Program-made: the position numbers and the translations under genes
Source of the DNA: Cervus elaphus
Lineage: Eukaryota > Chordata > Mammalia > Artiodactyla > Cervidae
DNA: 64,000 bases
Assembly (NCBI RefSeq): GCF_910594005.1
Contig: NW_025316738.1
Coordinates: 281,001 to 345,000 of the forward strand
Direction of reading: 5' to 3'
Shown here: piece after piece, positions 23,842 through 36,141 of the stretch
How the letters are laid out: every line of letters begins with the position of its first letter
Numbering within the stretch: the first letter of the stretch is position 1
Notes under the pieces: model-generated
The model's input: the letters and a program-made list of their open reading frames with translations, nothing else
Databases searched by the model: none
Told to the model about the DNA's origin: nothing

Positions 23842-25205
23842 TTGGGCATCCAGCCCCTTGCTGGTCCCTTCCCTCTGACGAGGCCCTCTGAGCTCCAGCA
23901 CCTTGCAGTGTGGAGACAGCCCCTGCCAGCAACCTCCTCTCCAAGGAGGCCTCAAGCGAGGCCCAAGCCCAGGGGAAAGGCACCAGCGGGGATGAGCCTG
24001 GGGAGGCGCCCGGGCATGTCTGGACCCAGTCCCCGCAGCCTGCCCCTTGCTGGGGCAGTACCCCCGGAGGCCAGGAAGGCCTGGGCAAGGCTGGCCAGGG
24101 GCAGGGGCCCTGCTGGGTCCTGCCCCTGGCCTGTGGGGCCTCTGAGCACAACCGGCCCTCTCCCGCTGGAAGACCTCCCCGGCTGCCTCCAAAGGCCGCT
24201 TTGCAAGCACTCTGGCCGGCTGTTCCCGCCAGCCGCGCACAATGCTCCCAAGCCCGGGAGAAAAGTGCTTCGGGGTGGTGCTCTCTCCCGGCCCTTGCCC
24301 CTGAGCCTGGGGGCCAGGCAGGGGCTCCACACTCCCAGGCCAAGGCAGAACCACATGCACACGTCTGTTCCTGCCCCCTGCACCGGCAGAGAGCTCGGGG
24401 GAGCCAGTCTGTCAGGCAGCTGCTGGGCTGGCCGCCTGTGTGGGAAGGGGCAGAGCCGACCTAGGGGCACCCTGGGCCTCTTGCTCTCCCTGCTGCCCTG
24501 AGGCTGCTGGGCCAAAGAGGTCTTGGGCATCCAGCCCCTTGCTGGTCCCTTCCCTCTGACGAGGCCCTCTGAGCTCCAGCACCTTGCAGTGTGGAGACAG
24601 CCCCTGCCAGCAACCTCCTCTCCAAGGAGGCCTCAAGCGAGGCCCAAGCCCAGGGGAAAGGCACCAGCGGGGATGAGCCTGGGGAGGCGCCCGGGCATGT
24701 CTGGACCCAGTCCCCGCAGCCTGCCCCTTGGTGGGGCAGTACCCCCGGAGGCCAGGAAGGCCTGGGCAAGGCTGGCCAGGGGCAGGGGCCCTGCTGGGTC
24801 CTGCCCCTGGCCTGTGGGGCCTCTGAGCACAGCCGGCCCTCTCCCGCTGGAAGACCTCCCCGGCTGCCTCCAAAGGCCGCTTTGCAAGCACTCTGGCCGG
24901 CTGTTCCCGCCAGCCGCGCACAATGCTCCCAAGCCCGGGAGAAAAGCGCTTCGGGGTGGTGCTCTCTCCCGGCCCTTGCCCCTGAGCCTGGGGGCCAGGC
25001 AGGGGCTCCACACTCCCAGGCCAAGGCAGAACCACATGCACACGTCTGTTCCTGCCCCCTGCACCGGCAGAGAGCTCGGGGGAGCCAGAGTCTGTCAGGC
25101 AGCTGCTGGGCTGGCCGCCTGTGTGGGAAGGGGCAGAGCCGACCTAGGGGCACCCTGGGCCTCTTGCTCTCCCTGCTGCCCTGAGGCTGCTGGGCCAAAG
25201 AGGTC
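23842..25205. repeat. Adjacent sibling satellite units with a shared AGGCCCAAGCCC variant
   Basis: Both units carry GAGGCCCAAGCCCAGG in place of the usual GAGGCCTAGGCCCAGG, seen nowhere else in the array. A shared 2-bp deletion (GAGCCAGTCTG for GAGCCAGAGTCTG) lies near 23726 in the unit at 23161 and near 24406 in the unit at 23842. Each variant pair is exactly one unit apart, the signature of a recent single-unit tandem duplication. Confidence 0.8.
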
Positions 25206-28200
25206 TTGGGCATCCAGCCCCTTGCTGGTCCCTTCCCTCTGACGAGGCGGCCCTCTGAGCTCCAGCACCTTGCAGTGTGGAGACAGCCCCTGCCAGCAAC
25301 CTCGTCTCCAAGGAGGCCTCAAGCGAGGCCTAGGCCCAGGGGAAAGGCACCAGCGGGGATGAGCCTGGGGAGGCGCCCGGGCATGTCTGGACCCAGTCCC
25401 CGCAGCCTGCCCCTTGCTGGGGCAGTACCCCCGGAGGCCTGGAAGGCCTGGGCAAGGCTGGCCAGGGGCAGGGGCCCTGCTGGGTCCTGCCCCTGGCCTG
25501 TGGGGCCTCTGAGCACAACCGGCCCTCTCCCGCTGGAAGACCTCCCCGGCTGCCTCCAAAGGCCGCTTTGCAAGCACTCTGGCCGGCTGTTCCCGCCAGC
25601 CGCGCACAATGCTCCCAAGCCCGGGAGAAAAGCGCTTCGGGGTGGTGCTCTCTCCCGGCCCTTGCCCCTGAGCCTGGGGGCCAGGCAGGGGCTCCACACT
25701 CCCAGGCCAAGGCAGAACCACATGCACACGTCTGTTCCTGCCCCCTGCACCGGCAGAGAGCTCGGGGAGCCAGAGTCTGTCAGGCAGCTGCTGGGCTGGC
25801 CGCCTGTGTGGGAAGGGGCAGAGCCGACCTAGGGGCACCCTGGGCCTCTTGCTCTCCCTGCTGCCCTGAGGCTGCTGGGCCAAAGAGGTCTTGGGCATCC
25901 AGCCCCTTGCTGGTCCCTTCCCTCTGACGAGGCCCTCTGAGCTCCAGCACCTTGCAGTGTGGAGACAGCCCCTGCCAGCAACCTCCTCTCCAAGGAGGCC
26001 TCAAGCGAGGCCTAGGCCCAGGGGAAAGGCACCAGCGGGGATGAGCCTGGGGAGGCGCCCGGGCATGTCTGGACCCAGTCCCCGCAGCCTGCCCCTTGCT
26101 GGGGCAGTACCCCCGGAGGCCAGGAAGGCCTGGGCAAGGCTGGCCAGGGGCAGGGGCCCTGCTGGGTCCTGCCCCTGGCCTGTGGGGCCTCTGAGCACAA
26201 CCGGCCCTCTCCCGCTGGAAGACCTCCCCGGCTGCCTCCAAAGGCCGCTTTGCAAGCACTCTGGCCGGCTGTTCCCGCCAGCCGCGCACAATGCTCCCAA
26301 GCCCGGGAGAAAAGCGCTTCGGGGTGGTGCTCTCTCCCGGCCCTTGCCCCTGAGCCTGGGGGCCAGGCAGGGGCTCCACACTCCCAGGCCAAGGCAGAAC
26401 CACATGCACACGTCTGTTCCTGCCCCCTGCACCGGCAGAGAGCTCGGGGGAGCCAGAGTCTGTCAGGCAGCTGCTGGGCTGGCCGCCTGTGTGGGAAGGG
26501 GCAGAGCCGACCTAGGGGCACCCTGGGCCTCTTGCTCTCCCTGCTGCCCTGAGGCTGCTGGGCCAAAGAGGTCTTGGGCATCCAGCCCCTTGCTGGTCCC
26601 TTCCCTCTGACGAGGCCCTCTGAGCTCCAGCACCTTGCAGTGTGGAGACAGCCCCTGCCAGCAACCTCCTCTCCAAGGAGGCCTCAAGCGAGGCCTAGGC
26701 CCAGGGGAAAGGCACCAGCGGGGATGAGCCTGGGGAGGCGCCCGTGCATGTCTGGACCCAGTCCCCGCAGCCTGCCCCTTGCTGGGGCAGTACCCCCGGA
26801 GGCCAGGAAGGCCTGGGCAAGGCTGGCCAGGGGCAGGGGCCCTGCTGGGTCCTGCCCCTGGCCTGTGGGGCCTCTGAGCACAACCGGCCCTCTCCCGCTG
26901 GAAGACCTCCCCGGCTGCCTCCAAAGGCCGCTTTGCAAGCACTCTGGCCGGCTGTTCCCGCCAGCCGCGCACAATGCTCCCAAGCCCGGGAGAAAAGCGC
27001 TTCGGGGTGGTGCTCTCTCCCGGCCCTTGCCCCTGAGCCTGGGGGCCAGGCAGGGGCTCCACACTCCCAGGCCAAGGCAGAACCACATGCACACGTCTGT
27101 TCCTGCCCCCTGCACCGGCAGAGAGCTCGGGGGAGCCAGAGTCTGTCAGGCAGCTGCTGGGCTGGCCGCCTGTGTGGGAAGGGGCAGAGCCGACCTAGGG
27201 GCACCCTGGGCCTCTTGCTCTCCCTGCTGCCCTGAGGCTGCTGGGCCAAAGAGGTCTTGGGCATCCAGCCCCTTGCTGGTCCCTTCCCTCTGACGAGGCC
27301 CTCTGAGCTCCAGCACCTTGCAGTGTGGAGACAGCCCCTGCCAGCAACCTCCTCTCCAAGGAGGCCTCAAGCGAGGCCTAGGCCCAGGGGAAAGGCACCA
27401 GCGGGGATGAGCCTGGGGAGGCGCCCGGGCATGTCTGGACCCAGTCCCCGCAGCCTGCCCCTTGCTGGGGCAGTACCCCCGGAGGCCTGGAAGGCCTGGG
27501 CAAGGCTGGCCAGGGGCAGGGGCCCTGCTGGGTCCTGCCCCTGGCCTGTGGGGCCTCTGAGCACAACCGGCCCTCTCCCGCTGGAAGACCTCCCCGGCTG
27601 CCTCCAAAGGCCGCTTTGCAAGCACTCTGGCCGGCTGTTCCCGCCAGCCGCGCACAATGCTCCCAAGCCCGGGAGAAAAGCGCTTCGGGGTGGTGCTCTC
27701 TCCCGGCCCTTGCCCCTGAGCCTGGGGGCCAGGCAGGGGCTCCACACTCCCAGGCCAAGGCAGAACCACATGCACACGTCTGTTCCTGCCCCCTGCACCG
27801 GCAGAGAGCTCGGGGGAGCCAGAGTCTGTCAGGCAGCTGCTGGGCTGGCCGCCTGTGTGGGAAGGGGCAGAGCCGACCTAGGGGCACCCTGGGCCTCTTG
27901 CTCTCCCTGCTGCCCTGAGGCTGCTGGGCCAAAGAGGTCTTGGGCATCCAGCCCCTTGCTGGTCCCTTCCCTCTGACGAGGCCCTCTGAGCTCCAGCACC
28001 TTGCAGTGTGGAGACAGCCCCTGCCAGCAACCTCCTCTCCAAGGAGGCCTCAAGCGAGGCCTAGGCCCAGGGGAAAGGCACCAGCGGGGATGAGCCTGGG
28101 GAGGCGCCCGGGCATGTCTGGACCCAGTCCCCGCAGCCTGCCCCTTGCTGGGGCAGTACCCCCGGAGGCCAGGAAGGCCTGGGCAAGGCTGGCCAGGGGC

Positions 28201-28622
28201 AGGGGCCCTGCTGGGTCCTGCCCCTGGCCTGTGGGGCCTCTGAGCACAGCCGGCCCTCTCCCGCTGGAAGACCTCCCCGGCTGCCTCCAAAGGCCGCTTT
28301 GCAAGCACTCTGGCCGGCTGTTCCCGCCAGCCGCGCACAATGCTCCCAAGCCCGGGAGAAAAGCGCTTCGGGGTGGTGCTCTCTCCCGGCCCTTGCCCCT
28401 GAGCCTGGGGGCCAGGCAGGGGCTCCACACTCCCAGGCCAAGGCAGAACCACATGCACACGTCTGTTCCTGCCCCCTGCACCGGCAGAGAGCTCGGGGGA
28501 GCCAGAGTCTGTCAGGCAGCTGCTGGGCTGGCCGCCTGTGTGGGAAGGGGCAGAGCCGACCTAGGGGCACCCTGGGCCTCTTGCTCTCCCTGCTGCCCTG
28601 AGGCTGCTGGGCCAAAGAGGTC

Positions 28623-31357
28623 TTGGGCATCCAGCCCCTTGCTGGTCCCTTCCCTCTGACGAGGCGGCCCTCTGAGCTCCAGCACCTTGCAGTGTGGAGA
28701 CAGCCCCTGCCAGCAACCTCCTCTCCAAGGAGGCCTCAAGCGAGGCCTAGGCCCAGGGGAAAGGCACCAGCGGGGATGAGCCTGGGGAGGCGCCCGGGCA
28801 TGTCTGGACCCAGTCCCCGCAGCCTGCCCCTTGCTGGGGCAGTACCCCCGGAGGCCTGGAAGGCCTGGGCAAGGCTGGCCAGGGGCAGGGGCCCTGCTGG
28901 GTCCTGCCCCTGGCCTGTGGGGCCTCTGAGCACAACCGGCCCTCTCCCGCTGGAAGACCTCCCCGGCTGCCTCCAAAGGCCGCTTTGCAAGCACTCTGGC
29001 CGGCTGTTCCCGCCAGCCGCGCACAATGCTCCCAAGCCCGGGAGAAAAGCGCTTCGGGGTGGTGCTCTCTCCCGGCCCTTGCCCCTGAGCCTGGGGGCCA
29101 GGCAGGGGCTCCACACTCCCAGGCCAAGGCAGAACCACATGCACACGTCTGTTCCTGCCCCCTGCACCGGCAGAGAGCTCGGGGGAGCCAGAGTCTGTCA
29201 GGCAGCTGCTGGGCTGGCCGCCTGTGTGGGAAGGGGCAGAGCCGACCTAGGGGCACCCTGGGCCTCTTGCTCTCCCTGCTGCCCTGAGGCTGCTGGGCCA
29301 AAGAGGTCTTGGGCATCCAGCCCCTTGCTGGTCCCTTCCCTCTGACGAGGCCCTCTGAGCTCCAGCACCTTGCAGTGTGGAGACAGCCCCTGCCAGCAAC
29401 CTCCTCTCCAAGGAGGCCTCAAGCGAGGCCTAGGCCCAGGGGAAAGGCACCAGCGGGGATGAGCCTGGGGAGGCGCCCGGGCATGTCTGGACCCAGTCCC
29501 CGCAGCCTGCCCCTTGCTGGGGCAGTACCCCCGGAGGCCAGGAAGGCCTGGGCAAGGCTGGCCAGGGGCAGGGGCCCTGCTGGGTCCTGCCCCTGGCCTG
29601 TGGGGCCTCTGAGCACAACCGGCCCTCTCCCGCTGGAAGACCTCCCCGGCTGCCTCCAAAGGCCGCTTTGCAAGCACTCTGGCCGGCTGTTCCCGCCAGC
29701 CGCGCACAATGCTCCCAAGCCCGGGAGAAAAGCGCTTCGGGGTGGTGCTCTCTCCCGGCCCTTGCCCCTGAGCCTGGGGGCCAGGCAGGGGCTCCACACT
29801 CCCAGGCCAAGGCAGAACCACATGCACACGTCTGTTCCTGCCCCCTGCACCGGCAGAGAGCTCGGGGGAGCCAGAGTCTGTCAGGCAGCTGCTGGGCTGG
29901 CCGCCTGTGTGGGAAGGGGCAGAGCCGACCTAGGGGCACCCTGGGCCTCTTGCTCTCCCTGCTGCCCTGAGGCTGCTGGGCCAAAGAGGTCTTGGGCATC
30001 CAGCCCCTTGCTGGTCCCTTCCCTCTGACGAGGCCCTCTGAGCTCCAGCACCTTGCAGTGTGGAGACAGCCCCTGCCAGCAACCTCCTCTCCAAGGAGGC
30101 CTCAAGCGAGGCCTAGGCCCAGGGGAAAGGCACCAGCGGGGATGAGCCTGGGGAGGCGCCCGGGCATGTCTGGACCCAGTCCCCGCAGCCTGCCCCTTGC
30201 TGGGGCAGTACCCCCGGAGGCCAGGAAGGCCTGGGCAAGGCTGGCCAGGGGCAGGGGCCCTGCTGGGTCCTGCCCCTGGCCTGTGGGGCCTCTGAGCACA
30301 GCCGGCCCTCTCCCGCTGGAAGACCTCCCCGGCTGCCTCCAAAGGCCGCTTTGCAAGCACTCTGGCCGGCTGTTCCCGCCAGCCGCGCACAATGCTCCCA
30401 AGCCCGGGAGAAAAGCGCTTCGGGGTGGTGCTCTCTCCCGGCCCTTGCCCCTGAGCCTGGGGGCCAGGCAGGGGCTCCACACTCCCAGGCCAAGGCAGAA
30501 CCACATGCACACGTCTGTTCCTGCCCCCTGCACCGGCAGAGAGCTCGGGGGAGCCAGAGTCTGTCAGGCAGCTGCTGGGCTGGCCGCCTGTGTGGGAAGG
30601 GGCAGAGCCGACCTAGGGGCACCCTGGGCCTCTTGCTCTCCCTGCTGCCCTGAGGCTGCTGGGCCAAAGAGGTCTTGGGCATCCAGCCCCTTGCTGGTCC
30701 CTTCCCTCTGACGAGGCCCTCTGAGCTCCAGCCCCTTGCAGTGTGGAGACAGCCCCTGCCAGCAACCTCCTCTCCAAGGAGGCCTCAAGCGAGGCCTAGG
30801 CCCAGGGGAAAGGCACCAGCGGGGATGAGCCTGGGGAGGCGCCCGGGCATGTCTGGACCCAGTCCCCGCAGCCTGCCCCTTGCTGGGGCAGTACCCCCGG
30901 AGGCCAGGAAGGCCTGGGCAAGGCTGGCCAGGGGCAGGGGCCCTGCTGGGTCCTGCCCCTGGCCTGTGGGGCCTCTGAGCACAGCCGGCCCTCTCCCGCT
31001 GGAAGACCTCCCCGGCTGCCTCCAAAGGCCGCTTTGCAAGCACTCTGGCCGGCTGTTCCCGCCAGCCGCGCACAATGCTCCCAAGCCCGGGAGAAAAGCG
31101 CTTCGGGGTGGTGCTCTCTCCCGGCCCTTGCCCCTGAGCCTGGGGGCCAGGCAGGGGCTCCACACTCCCAGGCCAAGGCAGAACCACATGCACACGTCTG
31201 TTCCTGCCCCCTGCACCGGCAGAGAGCTCGGGGGAGCCAGAGTCTGTCAGGCAGCTGCTGGGCTGGCCGCCTGTGTGGGAAGGGGCAGAGCCGACCTAGG
31301 GGCACCCTGGGCCTCTTGCTCTCCCTGCTGCCCTGAGGCTGCTGGGCCAAAGAGGTC
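28623..31357. repeat. Four-unit block resembling a shortened higher-order repeat
   Basis: Starts with a unit carrying the 3-bp insertion and GAGGCCTGG, followed by one CACAACCGG unit, one common unit and one CAGCCCCTTGC unit. This is the seven-unit pattern with three units missing (including the CTTCAAAGG and CATCGAGCC units). It fits either an internal deletion from the seven-unit form or an ancestor of it. Confidence 0.6.
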
Positions 31358-34300
31358 TTGGGCATCCAGCCCCTTGCTGGTCCCTTCCCTCTGACGAGGC
31401 GGCCCTCTGAGCTCCAGCACCTTGCAGTGTGGAGACAGCCCCTGCCAGCAACCTCCTCTCCAAGGAGGCCTCAAGCGAGGCCTAGGCCCAGGGGAAAGGC
31501 ACCAGCGGGGATGAGCCTGGGGAGGCGCCCGGGCATGTCTGGACCCAGTCCCCGCAGCCTGCCCCTTGCTGGGGCAGTACCCCCGGAGGCCTGGAAGGCC
31601 TGGGCAAGGCTGGCCAGGGGCAGGGGCCCTGCTGGGTCCTGCCCCTGGCCTGTGGGGCCTCTGAGCACAACCGGCCCTCTCCCGCTGGAAGACCTCCCCG
31701 GCTGCCTCCAAAGGCCGCTTTGCAAGCACTCTGGCCGGCTGTTCCCGCCAGCCGCGCACAATGCTCCCAAGCCCGGGAGAAAAGCGCTTCGGGGTGGTGC
31801 TCTCTCCCGGCCCTTGCCCCTGAGCCTGGGGGCCAGGCAGGGGCTCCACACTCCCAGGCCAAGGCAGAACCACATGCACACGTCTGTTCCTGCCCCCTGC
31901 ACCGGCAGAGAGCTCGGGGGAGCCAGAGTCTGTCAGGCAGCTGCTGGGCTGGCCGCCTGTGTGGGAAGGGGCAGAGCCGACCTAGGGGCACCCTGGGCCT
32001 CTTGCTCTCCCTGCTGCCCTGAGGCTGCTGGGCCAAAGAGGTCTTGGGTATCCAGCCCCTTGCTGGTCCCTTCCCTCTGACGAGGCCCTCTGAGCTCCAG
32101 CACCTTGCAGTGTGGAGACAGCCCCTGCCAGCAACCTCCTCTCCAAGGAGGCCTCAAGCGAGGCCTAGGCCCAGGGGAAAGGCACCAGCGGGGATGAGCC
32201 TGGGGAGGCGCCCGGGCATGTCTGGACCCAGTCCCCGCAGCCTGCCCCTTGCTGGGGCAGTACCCCCGGAGGCCAGGAAGGCCTGGGCAAGGCTGGCCAG
32301 GGGCAGGGGCCCTGCTGGGTCCTGCCCCTGGCCTGTGGGGCCTCTGAGCACAGCCGGCCCTCTCCCGCTGGAAGACCTCCCCGGCTGCCTTCAAAGGCCG
32401 CTTTGCAAGCACTCTCACCGGCTGTTCCCGCCAGCCGCGCACAATGGTCCCAAGCCCGGGAGAAAAGCGCTTCGGGGTGGTGCTCTCTCCCGGCCCTTGC
32501 CCCTGAGCCTGGGGGCCAGGCAGGGGCTCCACACTCCCAGGCCAAGGCAGAACCACATGCACACGTCTGTTCCTGCCCCCTGCACCGGCAGAGAGCTCGG
32601 GGGAGCCAGAGTCTGTCAGGCAGCTGCTGGGCTGGCCGCCTGTGTGGGAAGGGGCAGAGCCGACCTAGGGGCACCCTGGGCCTCTTGCTCTCCCTGCTGC
32701 CCTGAGGCTGCTGGGCCAAAGAGGTCTTGGGCATCGAGCCCCTTGCTGGTCCCTTCCCTCTGACGAGGCCCTCTGAGCTCCAGCACCTTGCAGTGTGGAG
32801 ACAGCCCCTGCCAGCAACCTCCTCTCCAAGGAGGCCTCAAGCGAGGCCTAGGCCCAGGGGAAAGGCACCAGCGGGGATGAGCCTGGGGAGGCGCCCGGGC
32901 ATGTCTGGACCCAGTCCCCGCAGCCTGCCCCTTGCTGGGGCAGTACCCCCGGAGGCCAGGAAGGCCTGGGCAAGGCTGGCCAGGGGCAGGGGCCCTGCTG
33001 GGTCCTGCCCCTGGCCTGTGGGGCCTCTGAGCACAGCCGGCCCTCTCCCGCTGGAAGACCTCCCCGGCTGCCTCCAAAGGCCGCTTTGCAAGCACTCTGG
33101 CCGGCTGTTCCCGCCAGCCGCGCACAATGCTCCCAAGCCCGGGAGAAAAGCGCTTCGGGGTGGTGCTCTCTCCCGGCCCTTGCCCCTGAGCCTGGGGGCC
33201 AGGCAGGGGCTCCACACTCCCAGGCCAAGGCAGAACCACATGCACACGTCTGTTCCTGCCCCCTGCACCGGCAGAGAGCTCGGGGGAGCCAGAGTCTGTC
33301 AGGCAGCTGCTGGGCTGGCCGCCTGTGTGGGAAGGGGCAGAGCCGACCTAGGGGCACCCTGGGCCTCTTGCTCTCCCTGCTGCCCTGAGGCTGCTGGGCC
33401 AAAGAGGTCTTGGGCATCCAGCCCCTTGCTGGTCCCTTCCCTCTGACGAGGCCCTCTGAGCTCCAGCACCTTGCAGTGTGGAGACAGCCCCTGCCAGCAA
33501 CCTCCTCTCCAAGGAGGCCTCAAGCGAGGCCTAGGCCCAGGGGAAAGGCACCAGCGGGGATGAGCCTGGGGAGGCGCCCGGGCATGTCTGGACCCAGTCC
33601 CCGCAGCCTGCCCCTTGCTGGGGCAGTACCCCCGGAGGCCAGGAAGGCCTGGGCAAGGCTGGCCAGGGGCAGGGGCCCTGCTGGGTCCTGCCCCTGGCCT
33701 GTGGGGCCTCTGAGCACAACCGGCCCTCTCCCGCTGGAAGACCTCCCCGGCTGCCTCCAAAGGCCGCTTTGCAAGCACTCTGGCCGGCTGTTCCCGCCAG
33801 CCGCGCACAATGCTCCCAAGCCCGGGAGAAAAGCGCTTCGGGGTGGTGCTCTCTCCCGGCCCTTGCCCCTGAGCCTGGGGGCCAGGCAGGGGCTCCACAC
33901 TCCCAGGCCAAGGCAGAACCACATGCACACGTCTGTTCCTGCCCCCTGCACCGGCAGAGAGCTCGGGGGAGCCAGAGTCTGTCAGGCAGCTGCTGGGCTG
34001 GCCGCCTGTGTGGGAAGGGGCAGAGCCGACCTAGGGGCACCCTGGGCCTCTTGCTCTCCCTGCTGCCCTGAGGCTGCTGGGCCAAAGAGGTCTTGGGCAT
34101 CCAGCCCCTTGCTGGTCCCTTCCCTCTGACGAGGCCCTCTGAGCTCCAGCCCCTTGCAGTGTGGAGACAGCCCCTGCCAGCAACCTCGTCTCCAAGGAGG
34201 CCTCAAGCGAGGCCTAGGCCCAGGGGAAAGGCACCAGCGGGGATGAGCCTGGGGAGGCGCCCGGGCATGTCTGGACCCAGTCCCCGCAGCCTGCCCCTTG

Positions 34301-36141
34301 CTGGGGCAGTACCCCCGGAGGCCAGGAAGGCCTGGGCAAGGCTGGCCAGGGGCAGGGGCCCTGCTGGGTCCTGCCCCTGGCCTGTGGGGCCTCTGAGCAC
34401 AACCGGCCCTCTCCCGCTGGAAGACCTCCCCGGCTGCCTCCAAAGGCCGCTTTGCAAGCACTCTGGCCGGCTGTTCCCGCCAGCCGCGCACAATGCTCCC
34501 AAGCCCGGGAGAAAAGCGCTTCGGGGTGGTGCTCTCTCCCGGCCCTTGCCCCTGAGCCTGGGGGCCAGGCAGGGGCTCCACACTCCCAGGCCAAGGCAGA
34601 ACCACATGCACACGTCTGTTCCTGCCCCCTGCACCGGCAGAGAGCTCGGGGGAGCCAGAGTCTGTCAGGCAGCTGCTGGGCTGGCCGCCTGTGTGGGAAG
34701 GGGCAGAGCCGACCTAGGGGCACCCTGGGCCTCTTGCTCTCCCTGCTGCCCTGAGGCTGCTGGGCCAAAGAGGTCTTGGGCATCCAGCCCCTTGCTGGTC
34801 CCTTCCCTCTGACGAGGCCCTCTGAGCTCCAGCACCTTGCAGTGTGGAGACAGCCCCTGCCAGCAACCTCCTCTCCAAGGAGGCCTCAAGCGAGGCCTAG
34901 GCCCAGGGGAAAGGCACCAGCGGGGATGAGCCTGGGGAGGCGCCCGGGCATGTCTGGACCCAGTCCCCGCAGCCTGCCCCTTGCTGGGGCAGTACCCCCG
35001 GAGGCCAGGAAGGCCTGGGCAAGGCTGGCCAGGGGCAGGGGCCCTGCTGGGTCCTGCCCCTGGCCTGTGGGGCCTCTGAGCACAGCCGGCCCTCTCCCGC
35101 TGGAAGACCTCCCCGGCTGCCTCCAAAGGCCGCTTTGCAAGCACTCTGGCCGGCTGTTCCCGCCAGCCGCGCACAATGCTCCCAAGCCCGGGAGAAAAGC
35201 GCTTCGGGGTGGTGCTCTCTCCCGGCCCTTGCCCCTGAGCCTGGGGGCCAGGCAGGGGCTCCACACTCCCAGGCCAAGGCAGAACCACATGCACACGTCT
35301 GTTCCTGCCCCCTGCACCGGCAGAGAGCTCGGGGGAGCCAGAGTCTGTCAGGCAGCTGCTGGGCTGGCCGCCTGTGTGGGAAGGGGCAGAGCCGACCTAG
35401 GGGCACCCTGGGCCTCTTGCTCTCCCTGCTGCCCTGAGGCTGCTGGGCCAAAGAGGTCTTGGGCATCCAGCCCCTTGCTGGTCCCTTCCCTCTGACGAGG
35501 CCCTCTGAGCTCCAGCCCCTTGCAGTGTGGAGACAGCCCCTGCCAGCAACCTCCTCTCCAAGGAGGCCTCAAGCGAGGCCTAGGCCCAGGGGAAAGGCAC
35601 CAGCGGGGATGAGCCTGGGGAGGCGCCCGGGCATGTCTGGACCCAGTCCCCGCAGCCTGCCCCTTGCTGGGGCAGTACCCCCGGAGGCCAGGAAGGCCTG
35701 GGCAAGGCTGGCCAGGGGCAGGGGCCCTGCTGGGTCCTGCCCCTGGCCTGTGGGGCCTCTGAGCACAGCCGGCGCTCTCCCGCTGGAAGACCTCCCCGGC
35801 TGCCTCCAAAGGCCGCTTTGCAAGCACTCTGGCCGGCTGTTCCCGCCAGCCGCGCACAATGCTCCCAAGCCCGGGAGAAAAGCGCTTCGGGGTGGTGCTC
35901 TCTCCCGGCCCTTGCCCCTGAGCCTGGGGGCCAGGCAGGGGCTCCACACTCCCAGGCCAAGGCAGAACCACATGCACACGTCTGTTCCTGCCCCCTGCAC
36001 CGGCAGAGAGCTCGGGGGAGCCAGAGTCTGTCAGGCAGCTGCTGGGCTGGCCGCCTGTGTGGGAAGGGGCAGAGCCGACCTAGGGGCACCCTGGGCCTCT
36101 TGCTCTCCCTGCTGCCCTGAGGCTGCTGGGCCAAAGAGGTC
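31358..36141. repeat. Seven-unit higher-order repeat, copy A (4784 bp)
   Basis: In order the units carry: (1) a 3-bp insertion in GAGGCGGCCC plus GAGGCCTGG; (2) CTTCAAAGG, CTCTCACCGG and AATGGTCCC; (3) CATCGAGCC; (4) CACAACCGG; (5) CAGCCCCTTGC, CTCGTCTCC and CACAACCGG; (6) the common form; (7) CAGCCCCTTGC. The same seven unit types follow in the same order at 36142. I find three substitutions between the two copies (near 32049 and 35774 in A, and near 39383 in B). Confidence 0.9.
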
